From: Paramicrosporidium saccamoebae
Lineage: Eukaryota; Rozellomycota
NCBI GenBank assembly: GCA_002794465.1
Contig: MTSL01000198.1
Span: 2,155 to 52,498 of the forward strand
Direction: 5' to 3'
DNA: 50,344 nucleotides
Shown here: in pieces, positions 18,579-27,639 of the stretch
Position numbering within the stretch: position 1 is the stretch's first letter
Layout of the letters: every line of letters begins with the position of its first letter
The notes under the pieces: model-generated
The model's input: the letters and a program-made list of their open reading frames with translations, nothing else
The model's database searches: none
What the model was told of the DNA's origin: nothing
Translations under genes and position numbers: made by a program

Positions 18579-21284
18579 CTACTTACGACGACGAGAGGCA
18601 GGGACACTAAACTTGCGTGGGCCTCCGCTTTGTTGCTGGACAGTGCCCGCGCTAAATGCAGGTGGTGCACCAGACCCAAAGGTAAAGTCGGGTGGAGGCG
18701 CAGCACCAAAGTTAAAGTCCACTGGGTTGGCTGGTGCACCGAATCCTGGCTGTTGGGTCGATTGAGCGGGTGTGCCGAATGAAAAGGATGTTGGGCCGGC
18801 TGTAGACGGCATTCCAAAGGATGACGACTGTCCCGTTGTGGATGGTGCTTGTCCCGCTGTTGTTGAGACATTTCCAAATGAGGACGTCTGTCCAACTGCG
18901 GCTGTGGCTCCAAATGAACTTTGTGCTGGAGCTGCGCCAAATGTCATCTGACTTGTCACTGTCTTCTCAGCCCCAAATGCCGTTTGACTTGGCATTGTCT
19001 GATTCGCCATGGTTGTTCCAGCTCCAAATGCCGTCTGGTTTGACATTGTCTGATCTGTTGTTGTTGATCCGGCTCCGAATGAAAAACCAAATTGCGTCTT
19101 TTCTGTCGGTTTCGTGGGGGTTGCCAGGTTAAAGAATGAATTTGGTGCGCTCTCTCCAGCCACAGCAATTCCACTTTTGGGCGGAGTGGTGCCAAATTGA
19201 AAGCCAGCCGGTTTAACCTCACCAGAAGACTTGCTAGTGGACCCAAAGGAAAAGGCAGGCTTGTCTTCTGATGGCTTCGTACCAAAGCTAAATCCACTAG
19301 GAGATTTGGTGTTTGTGTTACTTGCTGTCGAAGTGGCACCGAAACTAAAAGGTGCGCCTTCTACGGGCTTACTCGAGCCAGCTGTAAATGGCACTCCGAG
19401 TGCAGTTGTTGAGCTTGGCAGACCAAATGCGGATGTTGAGCTTGGCATATCGAATGAAGGTGTTGAGCTTGAATTACCGACTGCAGGTGTGGAGCTTGGA
19501 ACACCAAATGCAGTTGGGGAACCCGAAATACCAAATGCAGGTGTGGAGCTCGAAATACCAAATGCAGGTGTGGAGCTCGAAGTACCAAATGCAGGCGCAG
19601 AGTTATCCGCACCAAAGGCAGGTGTTGGATTACCCGTTCCAAACGCAAATGGAGTGGGCTTTGTGGTTGGAACAGTCGCAGCCGCCCCAAAGGAAAAAGA
19701 GGGCGTCTCTGTAGTACCAGCGGGCTTTAGTGCTCCAAAATTAAAAGGCAGAGTCTTTGCAGCCACATTCTCTGTCGGTTTCTCCAATTTACTGCCTCCA
19801 AACCCGGTGGTTCCCAAACTTGTTCCATTACCAGATCCAAATGAAAAGCCCGACTTGGCCTTGTCACTCAAAGATGATGACTCTTCGGGGATAGTGCTCA
19901 AAGATGGCTTTGTTCCTGTCTGTGGCGGCGGCTCGGCTTTTGGGGTTTCAAAGCTTATCAACGGTTTTGCAGTTTCGGGAGTAGGCGGCGGAATTGCAAA
20001 TGTAAAGGCTGGCTTTGTCTTGTCGTCATCCAACTGTGTCTTGTTGACGTCTAGCTTTGGTGTGGTAAAATCTAGCTTTGGCTTATCGAACTCCAACTTT
20101 GGCTTATCGAAATCCAACTTTGGCTTATCGAAATCCAACTTTGGCTTGTCGAAATCCAGCTCTGGCTTGTCAAAATCCAACTTTGGCTTGTCAATTGTCC
20201 CAAAGTCAAATATCAGCTTGTGCTTCACCTCTTCCACCGCCGGAGCAGAAACGGAAGGCGCAGTCACAGGAATCGTAAATGAAAATGTCGGTTTTTCAAC
20301 CAACGTCCCCAAGGAAGATGTCTCAACGGGTCCTTCCACGAGCTTTGGAACTTTAAATTTTACATCCTCTGATTCCTAAAATTGAGCATTGGACAATATA
20401 ATTACCTGTCGAGACTGTCTGATTTGTTCATAGACACGATTCCTCGCCTCCTCAATCAGCCGATGTCGATTCTCTGATATCCGCGGGGTGGCTGGAACAC
20501 TGGGCTTTTCAGTCATCCAGGCTCCGTCGTCTTCAAAACGGGCACTGAACACTTTGGCCTTTCTCAGCGGTGTCTCCTTAATCAGCGTCATTTCCACCTC
20601 TTCCATTGTCGGTACAGACTCTATGGATATCTTTGTCTTGAGACGCGGCGAACGACGGACAGTGGAAGGCGTTTGAAAGTCTCTTCGACTACGAACCTGT
20701 CCAATTGCCTGTCGTTGGATTACCAATGCGAGATGCTCATACTCTTCCGATGTGAGCAGCATATCGCCCTTTTGACGAAAGTATTGGGCAAGGTCGGCAT
20801 AAGTATCCAACCTCATCCGCGATTCCCTCTCCATGGTTAGTCTCCTGAAAATGGCTCCCGTCTCTTCCGTGGCCAATTCTGACACAGTGTCCATTTCCAC
20901 ATGGTTATTGTTATATTCCTGCATGCGGCCGTCTCTATATTCCTGCACACGACCGTCTCTATATTCTTGCACACGGCCGTCTTTATGTTCTCGTACATGT
21001 TCCTGTACATAGTCCTGCACATTTTGGTCCTGCATATCTTGGTCCTGCACATCTTGCTCTTCCACAGCTTTTTGACCACATTCAGGCTCCCGTGTGAACC
21101 AGCTAGGAAGCAGCCAGCCCACAATATCTTTGACTCGTCCCAAGAGAGACCCATCTTCATTAGTCTCGGGAGATTGGTTTCGTGCGTACGGGGCAGGACG
21201 CACCCGCTTAGCACGTGAACGAGTTGGACCCGTTTCGCTCTCACTACGGTCCACCTTTAGGCGTAGTGCTCCCCTCGGTCCCAT
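18579..21284 (-). CDS. FG nucleoporin, Nup1/Nup153-like
   Basis: Two exons (21284-20406, 20375-18579) around a 30-base GT-AG intron; both are in phase and give 891 residues. The N-terminus is basic (SRAKRVRPAPYARN), then comes a probable amphipathic membrane-binding helix (SLLGRVKDIVGWLLPSWF, about 48-65), as in Nup1, Nup60 and Nup153. Coding repeats of DGRVQEYR follow, then seven tandem DFDKPKL-type units, then a long FG/FSFG domain (about 470-870) with PSSTPAFG repeats. The last residues, RKFSVPASRRRK, resemble the basic C-terminal tail of Nup1/Nup153 that binds karyopherin. It would be a nuclear-basket component. NDUFA13 starts upstream with only 47 bases between. Confidence 0.82.
20061..20196 (-). 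repeat. 21-base coding repeats (DFDKPKL units) in the nucleoporin
   Basis: Six to seven nearly perfect copies of a 21-base unit coding FDKPKLD. They lie between the N-terminal region and the FG domain and contain no FG. Confidence 0.9.
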
Positions 21285-21331
21285 TAACAAAATGTAAATA
21301 TCTTTTCCTTATTTATCACCCTCTCTTATTA

Positions 21332-21700
21332 TCATGTTAAAAATACAGAATCCTTCACAAATCGGGCTGAATGGTATGGCTTTTCGCCGACCTTCCAGCC
21401 CTTCACCGCACCCATAATTTCTCCCTCTAGCATTCGGCTTTTCCGGCTTTTCTCTAAATATTCCAAGTCTTCCTCAGCCTTGAGCAGTGGCAGCAACATT
21501 AATCTCGTCTGTCGCTTCTCCCTGTCTAGCTCTCGAGAGATACGGACCCCCTTGGCATGGAGTAGCATTCCCCCAATAATGACACAGAACCCACCAGCAA
21601 GAAGAATCCCACCAGGTGGGCCACGTTTGGGAACATGACGACGGTAGGCAATATGACCGAATCCGCCAGGCGGAGGGAGGTCCTGAGTCGGAGTAGACAT
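21332..21700 (-). CDS. NDUFA13: NADH dehydrogenase (complex I) subunit NDUFA13 / GRIM-19
   Basis: 122 residues. The N-terminus TQDLPPPGGFGHIAYRRHVPKRG matches the GRIM-19 pattern DMPPPGGYGPIDYKRNLP. One membrane helix follows (about 30-48: GILLAGGFCVIIGGMLL), then the charged helix with LLPLLKAEEDLEYL, and GWKVGEKPYHSARF. It is an accessory subunit of mitochondrial complex I, inserted in the inner membrane. The protein ends earlier than the animal form (about 144 residues). Its presence argues that this organism keeps a proton-pumping complex I, unlike microsporidia and Rozella. It is 39 bases from the family A gene upstream. Confidence 0.88.
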   Translation of the reverse strand: MSTPTQDLPPPGGFGHIAYRRHVPKRGPPGGILLAGGFCVIIGGMLLHAKGVRISRELDREKRQTRLMLLPLLKAEEDLEYLEKSRKSRMLEGEIMGAVKGWKVGEKPYHSARFVKDSVFLT

Positions 21701-21739
21701 GCGATATTTTCTTTTCTTAACCCACTGCAGCCATGAGGG

Positions 21740-23281
21740 TCAACGGACCCTGTTCAATTGCTCCTGCTGTTTCCAAAAATTCAAACGGTTTCCCAACTTT
21801 CTAGGCTGTTGTAATAACTGATTTCCAGAGTTTGGATTTGCAGCGATTTGAGCATCTGGGGCCGGGCGCTGATCCCACATGTTCCGGTTGTCTTGGACAC
21901 TGCGCTGATCCCATACATTCATCCTGTTCCTATCCAGTTTCCCTACCTCCACTGTCGGCCTTTGGATCTGGTTAGATTGTTTTAGATATTCTGGTTCTCT
22001 GATATGCTGGTGATAGGTCTGATACGTTGGTCTAGGAATCGGTCTTCCATCCCAGCCTGCCAATTTTTCGCTCATCACTTGCAGGGCATCCTTTCCGTTT
22101 TGATTCTTTCCAAGCAAGTGATATGCCGCCACAGCAGCTCGACGGTGGATCAGAGAGTAGCAGTCTCGGGTCCAGTCTGCATTGTGACCACTCGCCGGAC
22201 GAGTGGCATATGCTTCCTGTAGCCACAACCAGGCTTGCCATGGATCTTTGTACTTTAAATAATACTGATGCAATGCCTGTGCATACATATAGTAAGGCGT
22301 TTTGCGCTCTTCAATCGGTTCATGTGGATTAATAACAGCCTTTTTCCACTCCTTGACGGCCTGTTCGATTACTGGTTTAAAGTCAACCTTGAGAGAATCT
22401 ACTTGATTAAGGGCAGGGATCAGTCGTTCAAAGGATTGTCTGACTTCTGATGATACAATAGCAGCTGCAGTAGGCTCAGTTTTGGAAAACTTTTCCGTGA
22501 CCTTTTCAACAAGGCTGACGATGGCAGCCTGCAGCTCAACCGATTCGTGCTGATATGAAAGAAGAGAGGTGGCAAAGTCTATGACAGGCTGAACCTTGTG
22601 TTTATCTTGTGGAGAAAACCCACTCTTCACGCCCATGCTAAAGTAGCCGATCAGACTGGCATGATATGCAACCTGGGCCAGTGTCTCGGCCTTTGGATTT
22701 CTTGCTGCCTGGAGAAATCTCAAAGTGTATTGATCGCCCAGATCCCTATCCACGCAGCCTTTTGACTGCACCAATCCTAAAGCACGATCCCAAAAGAGAG
22801 CCTGCGCAAACACCTGAGCCACATCTTTCCACTGTTCGCAGAGAGGCCGTATGTCCTGCGGACTGACAAGTTCCATAAAAACGGCATCATCAGTCATTGG
22901 TAGGCCGCTTCGGAGCTTGGCCACAAGAGCCTCCCGTTTCTTGAACAATCTTCGGCGACTCTTTGCAAAACCTGGCAGCCTTCCAAATCCCAGCAGAGAC
23001 GTATCCACTTTTCCATCCACTGGATTGAGAGCAGCCTCAGCTTTCCGCCAAAGTTTTGAAAGCTTTTCTGGACGCAAATGTCGATCTGCGACACAGTATT
23101 GGATGCTACTCTCATAGATGTGCCCAGCTGCGACAAGTTTGGTGAATGCCTGAGCCGCCTGTTTCCCTACAGCCCAGTTTTGCTCATCAACATGCTCAAG
23201 AGCGGAAAATATATACTGGTCTTTCGCGGGATAGGCACGCAAGACAAGGGGATAAAAAAGGGCGAGTACCAAGAGTTTCAT
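21740..23281 (-). CDS. Secreted family A protein, copy 1
   Basis: 513 residues, unrecognised. Signal peptide MKLLVLALFYPLVLRAYP. The rest is mostly helical with few cysteines; blocks shared by the family are EHVDEQNWAVGKQA, DTSLLGFGRLPGF, CEQWKDVAQVFAQALFWDRAL, ELQAAIVSLVEKV and YYMYAQALHQYYLKYKDPW followed by AWLWLQEAYATRPASGHN. The C-terminus is Gln/Asn/Arg-rich. The pattern suggests TPR/Sel1-like helical pairs, but no repeat family can be named. Its middle (about residues 150-330) is nearly identical to copy 2 while the flanks are only moderately similar. Function unknown; an exported or effector-type protein is a guess. Confidence 0.75.
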   Translation of the reverse strand: MKLLVLALFYPLVLRAYPAKDQYIFSALEHVDEQNWAVGKQAAQAFTKLVAAGHIYESSIQYCVADRHLRPEKLSKLWRKAEAALNPVDGKVDTSLLGFGRLPGFAKSRRRLFKKREALVAKLRSGLPMTDDAVFMELVSPQDIRPLCEQWKDVAQVFAQALFWDRALGLVQSKGCVDRDLGDQYTLRFLQAARNPKAETLAQVAYHASLIGYFSMGVKSGFSPQDKHKVQPVIDFATSLLSYQHESVELQAAIVSLVEKVTEKFSKTEPTAAAIVSSEVRQSFERLIPALNQVDSLKVDFKPVIEQAVKEWKKAVINPHEPIEERKTPYYMYAQALHQYYLKYKDPWQAWLWLQEAYATRPASGHNADWTRDCYSLIHRRAAVAAYHLLGKNQNGKDALQVMSEKLAGWDGRPIPRPTYQTYHQHIREPEYLKQSNQIQRPTVEVGKLDRNRMNVWDQRSVQDNRNMWDQRPAPDAQIAANPNSGNQLLQQPRKLGNRLNFWKQQEQLNRVR

Positions 23282-23443
23282 CAGCCTGCTACCGGACTGT
23301 CAAATGAATCTTTATTTTCTATACTGTCCACCAATCAAATGAATTGTTGTTCAGATATTGACTATATGGCATGTTCAACGGGAAGCAAAGTTTCAGCGCC
23401 TCTGAATTTCACTCGCATCTCGGCATTTAATCGCTTCATTAGC

Positions 23444-23557
23444 ATTCCATCGGTATCACAGCATCCCATCAGTATCACAGTATCCCAACGGTATCACATC
23501 ATCTCAACAGCATCACATCATCCCAACGGTATCACAACATATCAACGGTATCACAGC
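23444..23557 (+). repeat. Six tandem 19-base repeats
   Basis: Exactly six units of 19 bases (consensus ATCCCAACGGTATCACATC with substitutions) between family A copies 1 and 2, in the promoter region of copy 1. There are no spacers, so this is not a CRISPR array. Confidence 0.95.
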
Positions 23558-23577
23558 ACTCAATTTGCCTCGATAGT

Positions 23578-25179
23578 CTAGAGCCTTTTGTTAGGTCCAT
23601 TCCATACATTTAGTTTTGAAGGATCCAACTTTTGTCTCGGCGCTTCCTTTGGTTTGAGAGAATTTCTATTATCCGGCATATATCGATCCTTGCGCCCTTG
23701 TATCTCTTGTGCCTTCCAGCGATCGAGTTTTGCCTCGCTGAGATTATTTACCTTTCTCGGAGCCGTCTTTGGGAATGGCTGGTCCAGCCATTTAAGGTAC
23801 TCGGGCTGACGGATATGTTCAAAGTAGGTCTGGTAGGATGGTTTTGGCATTGCCTGTCCACGCCACTGCGACAATTTCTCACTCATCACCTGCAAGGCGT
23901 CCTTTCCGTTTTGATTCTTTCCAAGCAAGTGATATGCCACTGCGGCAGCTCGACGATGGATCAGAGAATAGCTATCGCGGGTCCAGTTTGCATTATGGCC
24001 ACTCGCTGGACGAGAGGCGTATGCTTCCTGCAGCCACAGCCAAGACTGCCATGGGTCCTCATACTTTTTGTAGTACTGATGCAGTGCCTGTGCGTACATG
24101 TAATAAGATGACTTTTGCTCACCTGTCAGCACTCTTGCTCGGTGTTCGGCAGTCTTCCACCCTTCAAATGCCTGTTCGATTACTGGTTTAAAGTCAACCT
24201 TGAGAGAGTCTACTTGATTAAGGGCAGGGATCAGTCGTTCAAAGGATTGTCTAACCTCTGACGATACAATAGCAGCCGCAGTAGGCTCAGTTTTGGAAAA
24301 CTTTTCCGTGACCTTTTCTACCAAACTGACAATGGCAGCCTGCAGCTCAACCGATTCGCGCTGATATGAAAGAAGAGAGGTGGCAAAGTCTATGACAGGC
24401 TGAACCTTGTGNNNNNNNNNNNNNNNNNNNNNNNNNNNNNNNNNNNNNNNNNNNNNNNNNNNNNNNNNNNNNNNNNNNNNNNNNNNNNNNNNNNNNNNNN
24501 NNNNNNNNNNNNNNNNNNNNNNNNNNNNNNNNNNNNNNNNNNNNNNNNNNNNNNNNNNNNNNNNNNNNNNNNNNNCGGCCAGTGTCTCGGCCTTTGGATT
24601 TCTTGCTGCCTGGAGGAATCTCAGAGTGTATTGATCGCCCAGATCCCTACCCACACAGCCCTTTGACTGCGCCAATCCTACAGCACGACCCCAAAGGAGA
24701 GCCTGCGCAAACACTTGAGCCACATCTTTCCATTGCTCACAAATTGGACGCTTGTCCTGGGAATTCTTGAGCGCATCAGACACTTGTTGGTCGGTCATAT
24801 TAGCGCCGCCTCGAAGCTGTCGTACTACCTCTTCGCGCTTCCTAAAATACGCAAGACGATGCTCGCCAAAACGCGGAAGCCAACCAAAGCCCAACAGAGA
24901 AGTGTCGACCGACTCGCGCACTGACTGAAGGGCGGATTGAGCCCTCTCGCGAAGGCTGGGGAGATCATTAAGATGGGAATTGCGGTCTGCAATCCGATAC
25001 TGAATACTTCCCTCATAAAGACGACCCGCTCTAATAGAGTCGGGAAAATCTCGAGCAGCTTGTGCCCCCACCTCGCGATTCTGCTCATCTACATATTCGA
25101 TGGCCGAGCGGATGTACTCTGTCGAAGAACCGAGAACCAACTGACAGAAACTTGAGAATGCAAAAATATCAAGCCTCAT
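23578..25179 (-). CDS. Secreted family A protein, copy 2 (contains assembly gap)
   Basis: About 533 codons including 164 N (24412-24575). The ATG at 25179 gives a hydrophobic N-terminus (MRLDIFAFSSFCQLVLGSS) that suits a signal peptide. It shares all family blocks with copy 1: EYVDEQNREVGAQA, DTSLLGFGWLPRF, CEQWKDVAQVFAQALLWGRA, and WLWLQEAYASRPASGHN. From the CEQWKDV block to about IPALNQVDSLKVDF the two copies are almost the same at DNA level (about 95% over 24186-24411 against 22385-22611 by eye), whereas N-termini agree only about half. The gap falls inside the near-identical stretch, so it is likely an assembly problem caused by the duplication. The tail is Lys/Arg-rich. Confidence 0.72.
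   Translation of the reverse strand: MRLDIFAFSSFCQLVLGSSTEYIRSAIEYVDEQNREVGAQAARDFPDSIRAGRLYEGSIQYRIADRNSHLNDLPSLRERAQSALQSVRESVDTSLLGFGWLPRFGEHRLAYFRKREEVVRQLRGGANMTDQQVSDALKNSQDKRPICEQWKDVAQVFAQALLWGRAVGLAQSKGCVGRDLGDQYTLRFLQAARNPKAETLAXXXXXXXXXXXXXXXXXXXXXXXXXXXXXXXXXXXXXXXXXXXXXXXXXXXXXXXHKVQPVIDFATSLLSYQRESVELQAAIVSLVEKVTEKFSKTEPTAAAIVSSEVRQSFERLIPALNQVDSLKVDFKPVIEQAFEGWKTAEHRARVLTGEQKSSYYMYAQALHQYYKKYEDPWQSWLWLQEAYASRPASGHNANWTRDSYSLIHRRAAAVAYHLLGKNQNGKDALQVMSEKLSQWRGQAMPKPSYQTYFEHIRQPEYLKWLDQPFPKTAPRKVNNLSEAKLDRWKAQEIQGRKDRYMPDNRNSLKPKEAPRQKLDPSKLNVWNGPNKRL
24412..24575. other. Assembly gap (164 N)
   Basis: Run of N inside family A copy 2, in the part that is nearly identical to copy 1. 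Confidence 1.
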
Positions 25180-25304
25180 GGTATCGGAACGAGACGCCAA
25201 GTCGATAATTTACGATCGCAATAACGGACAGTGTGATCTTTGACCAATTGGGGACCGCTTCCGGTACGGCAAAGTGCGAACCAATTACATAATGACCCTT
25301 TTAT

Positions 25305-27149
25305 TTATGCGTTCACTATTTCGGGGATTTGCGGCTTGTTGTTCGTAGGGCTCTCTGGGGTTGTCCTACCAAATCTGGCTGCTATTGCACTGAACCCTGC
25401 ACTGCGACCTTGTTGAGTCCTGGTGCCACGTCCACCACCGATGCTGAGCTCATCCATACGTCGCTCGAATTCGGCCATCTTGGCCCTCTGCTCTCGCTCG
25501 CGATGGATATTCGTGCTCTTGGAGTAATCAATGTTCTCATGCACCACCTGGGAACTCCCGCCCACTTTATTGAAAATGGGGGGAAGGGTGGCTATCTTTT
25601 CACCATAAATCTTGAGGGGCTTCGATGCTGATCGCAGAGAAAGTGTCGGCTTTGGGATCCCCTCGCGCATAATCTTCTCTCTCTCCGCCTTTTTAGCTTC
25701 CTCGAATTTGTTAAAGATTGTATCTGTGATGACTGCATACTTCGGATTGTAGTTTGTCTGCCAGCCAGGGGGAGTGCCTGTCCATCTTTGTATGTCGTTC
25801 TTGAGCAAATCAAACGCATCGGTTGATTCTCTATCAGGATCTGAGAGCTGGTACAGCTCACGTGCGGATAGACGTCGGATGAGTTTGTAACATGTGCGCA
25901 TCCAGCTGTCTTCGGTCCGTCCAGGTCGAGATGGGAATGCTTCCTGAAGCCAAATCCAGGCCAGCCATGGGTTACCCGCCTTCTTGTAATACTCGTAGAG
26001 CAGACGGGTGTAAGTGTAATAAGCATGGACTCCAATGGAGCGCTGCAAGCGGAACTTTTCCTTAATGACAGTGATAAAGTGGATATAGACGAGCGTACTC
26101 TTGTCGAGGGCCTCGCTAAGCTTCTCTGTCTCAATTTGCGCAAGTTGTCCATATAAATTGGGATAGTATAGGACCATTACTTGGTTTGGATCTTCCAGAA
26201 TCTGAGGCTCAAGGGCAAAGATCTTTCGGCGGACGTGCAGGTGGAGAGTCACCATTGCCGCCTGCAGTTCAGTGCTCTTTCGACGATGGTCTTTGAGATA
26301 CATGCCATAATCGATGACCTTTTCAACAATGTCCTTGTTGTCGACTTTCATGCGAGTTGGTACCCCAATCGCAAAGGCGCCAATCAGAGCCGCCTTGTGG
26401 GCAACAGTGCGGAGACACGTTATATTGTCCATGACCTCAAGGGCCTTGTCCCAATGGAAGGCTTCTGCGTAAATCTCGGCTACGTCTTGCATTTCATCAC
26501 AGTGATCCCGAACGTCAATATTATCGGGCCTCATCCTTGCTTGAACGTCGTCTGGCGTCATATGGACATCGTCTTCCAATTGTTTAATGATTTCAGCGCG
26601 CCGTTCATGATGCTTAATACGGTGGAATGCATATTCATTCCGATGACCAAAGTGCATGTACCCCAAATCGAGATTTACAACGTTCCGTTTGACACCCTTG
26701 TCAAGGAAGTAGTTTGCAGCATCACGTAGCATGTAGTACTGGTGGTCCATGCCATTTACTGTTACGAGTTCTCCAAAGGGGAGGTTCCAGTCAGCCTCTT
26801 TATACTTTATCCGTGCTTCTGTGTACCTTTGCTCCTTCATCAGATCAATAAACGACTGCATTGCATTTGCTCCAGTTGCAGTGTTCCAAGTCTCTGTACG
26901 CTCAAAAATGTCAAGCGCGTACGGTAACTCTGGTACAACACGGCGTCGGCGATTTTCAGCCTCCACTTCATTTTGAAAGGCCTCTTTCTCGCGCTGATCG
27001 TGCGGGTCGGAACCTTCGTCGCCAGTCTGCTTGTGCTGTTCGGGCCTCTCTTCATCTAGCTCTACATGTGGTTTCTGTCCCTCATTCTCACTGGATTCTA
27101 CCAAGGTGCATTGCAGCAAGCAGATGATCAGCAAGAGCACCACCTTCAT
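25305..27149 (-). CDS. Secreted family A protein, copy 3 (divergent)
   Basis: 614 residues from the ATG at 27149, which starts a clean signal peptide (MKVVLLLIICLLQCTLVES); an ATG at 27203 is an alternative start. After an acidic, low-complexity stretch it shows diverged family A blocks: CDEMQDVAEIYAEAFHWDKAL for the CEQWKDV block, ELQAAMVTLHLHVRRKI, and YYTYTRLLYEYYKKAGNPW with WIWLQEAFPSRPG. The C-terminus is basic and disordered (GRGTRTQQGRSAGF). It is the most distant of the three copies and was not touched by the conversion seen between copies 1 and 2. Function unknown. Confidence 0.75.
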   Translation of the reverse strand: MKVVLLLIICLLQCTLVESSENEGQKPHVELDEERPEQHKQTGDEGSDPHDQREKEAFQNEVEAENRRRRVVPELPYALDIFERTETWNTATGANAMQSFIDLMKEQRYTEARIKYKEADWNLPFGELVTVNGMDHQYYMLRDAANYFLDKGVKRNVVNLDLGYMHFGHRNEYAFHRIKHHERRAEIIKQLEDDVHMTPDDVQARMRPDNIDVRDHCDEMQDVAEIYAEAFHWDKALEVMDNITCLRTVAHKAALIGAFAIGVPTRMKVDNKDIVEKVIDYGMYLKDHRRKSTELQAAMVTLHLHVRRKIFALEPQILEDPNQVMVLYYPNLYGQLAQIETEKLSEALDKSTLVYIHFITVIKEKFRLQRSIGVHAYYTYTRLLYEYYKKAGNPWLAWIWLQEAFPSRPGRTEDSWMRTCYKLIRRLSARELYQLSDPDRESTDAFDLLKNDIQRWTGTPPGWQTNYNPKYAVITDTIFNKFEEAKKAEREKIMREGIPKPTLSLRSASKPLKIYGEKIATLPPIFNKVGGSSQVVHENIDYSKSTNIHREREQRAKMAEFERRMDELSIGGGRGTRTQQGRSAGFSAIAARFGRTTPESPTNNKPQIPEIVNA

Positions 27150-27639
27150 TGCCAAGCTCGCGTTATTGGCGAGGGGAAGAACCACTTGAATTACATCTTC
27201 CATGTCCAATCATCGTTAATCTTACGGAACCAATCAAGTCTCTAGTCTGTCCTAAAATCTCACCAATCTGAATTATGCTATTCAGAAACCCGCAGCACTT
27301 ATCACGGAGCATCTAATTGAAGTGCTCAGGGTGTGGTCGACACAGGCTATCTATAAGAGACCGCCATTAAGATCTAATAAACAACCCGTTAGTGGGTGAA
27401 CCACTTTTATTAAATTATGCGGCTTCTTTATAGATCGCCATTCTTATTATAACCAGACTGAACTGTGAGACCGCTATCTGGGTCGAACTCGCCAATAATA
27501 AGCGGATGCTGTTTAACACAACTTTTACTATTCGATCCCACTGCGACTGCACAGAGGCCGTGCTGTGCCGGGGTTATGGCCTACCCTGTTCCAGTATATT
27601 ACAGGGGCCAAGTTCATTTGTCACACCCTGGTCTCAACG
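27150..27639. other. Intergenic region between families A and B
   Basis: Divergent promoter region of family A copy 3 (minus) and family B copy 1 (plus). It holds copy B of the decayed coding element (27385-27529) and a TATA-like TATCTATAAG near 27350. Otherwise nothing seen. Confidence 0.6.
27385..27529 (+). repeat. Decayed coding fragment, copy B
   Basis: Resembles 13330-13462. The segment around 27470-27528 agrees at about three quarters of positions with 13400-13458 by eye. In the matching frame it reads TTFIKLCGFFIDRHSYY but has several stops, so it is a relic. Confidence 0.55.

Noticed and set aside
19231-20379. Open frame of 382 codons on the plus strand
   Set aside because: It is antisense to the FG nucleoporin and its repeats simply mirror the nucleoporin repeats.
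23444-23557. CRISPR-like array
   Set aside because: Units are contiguous without spacers and the genome is eukaryotic.
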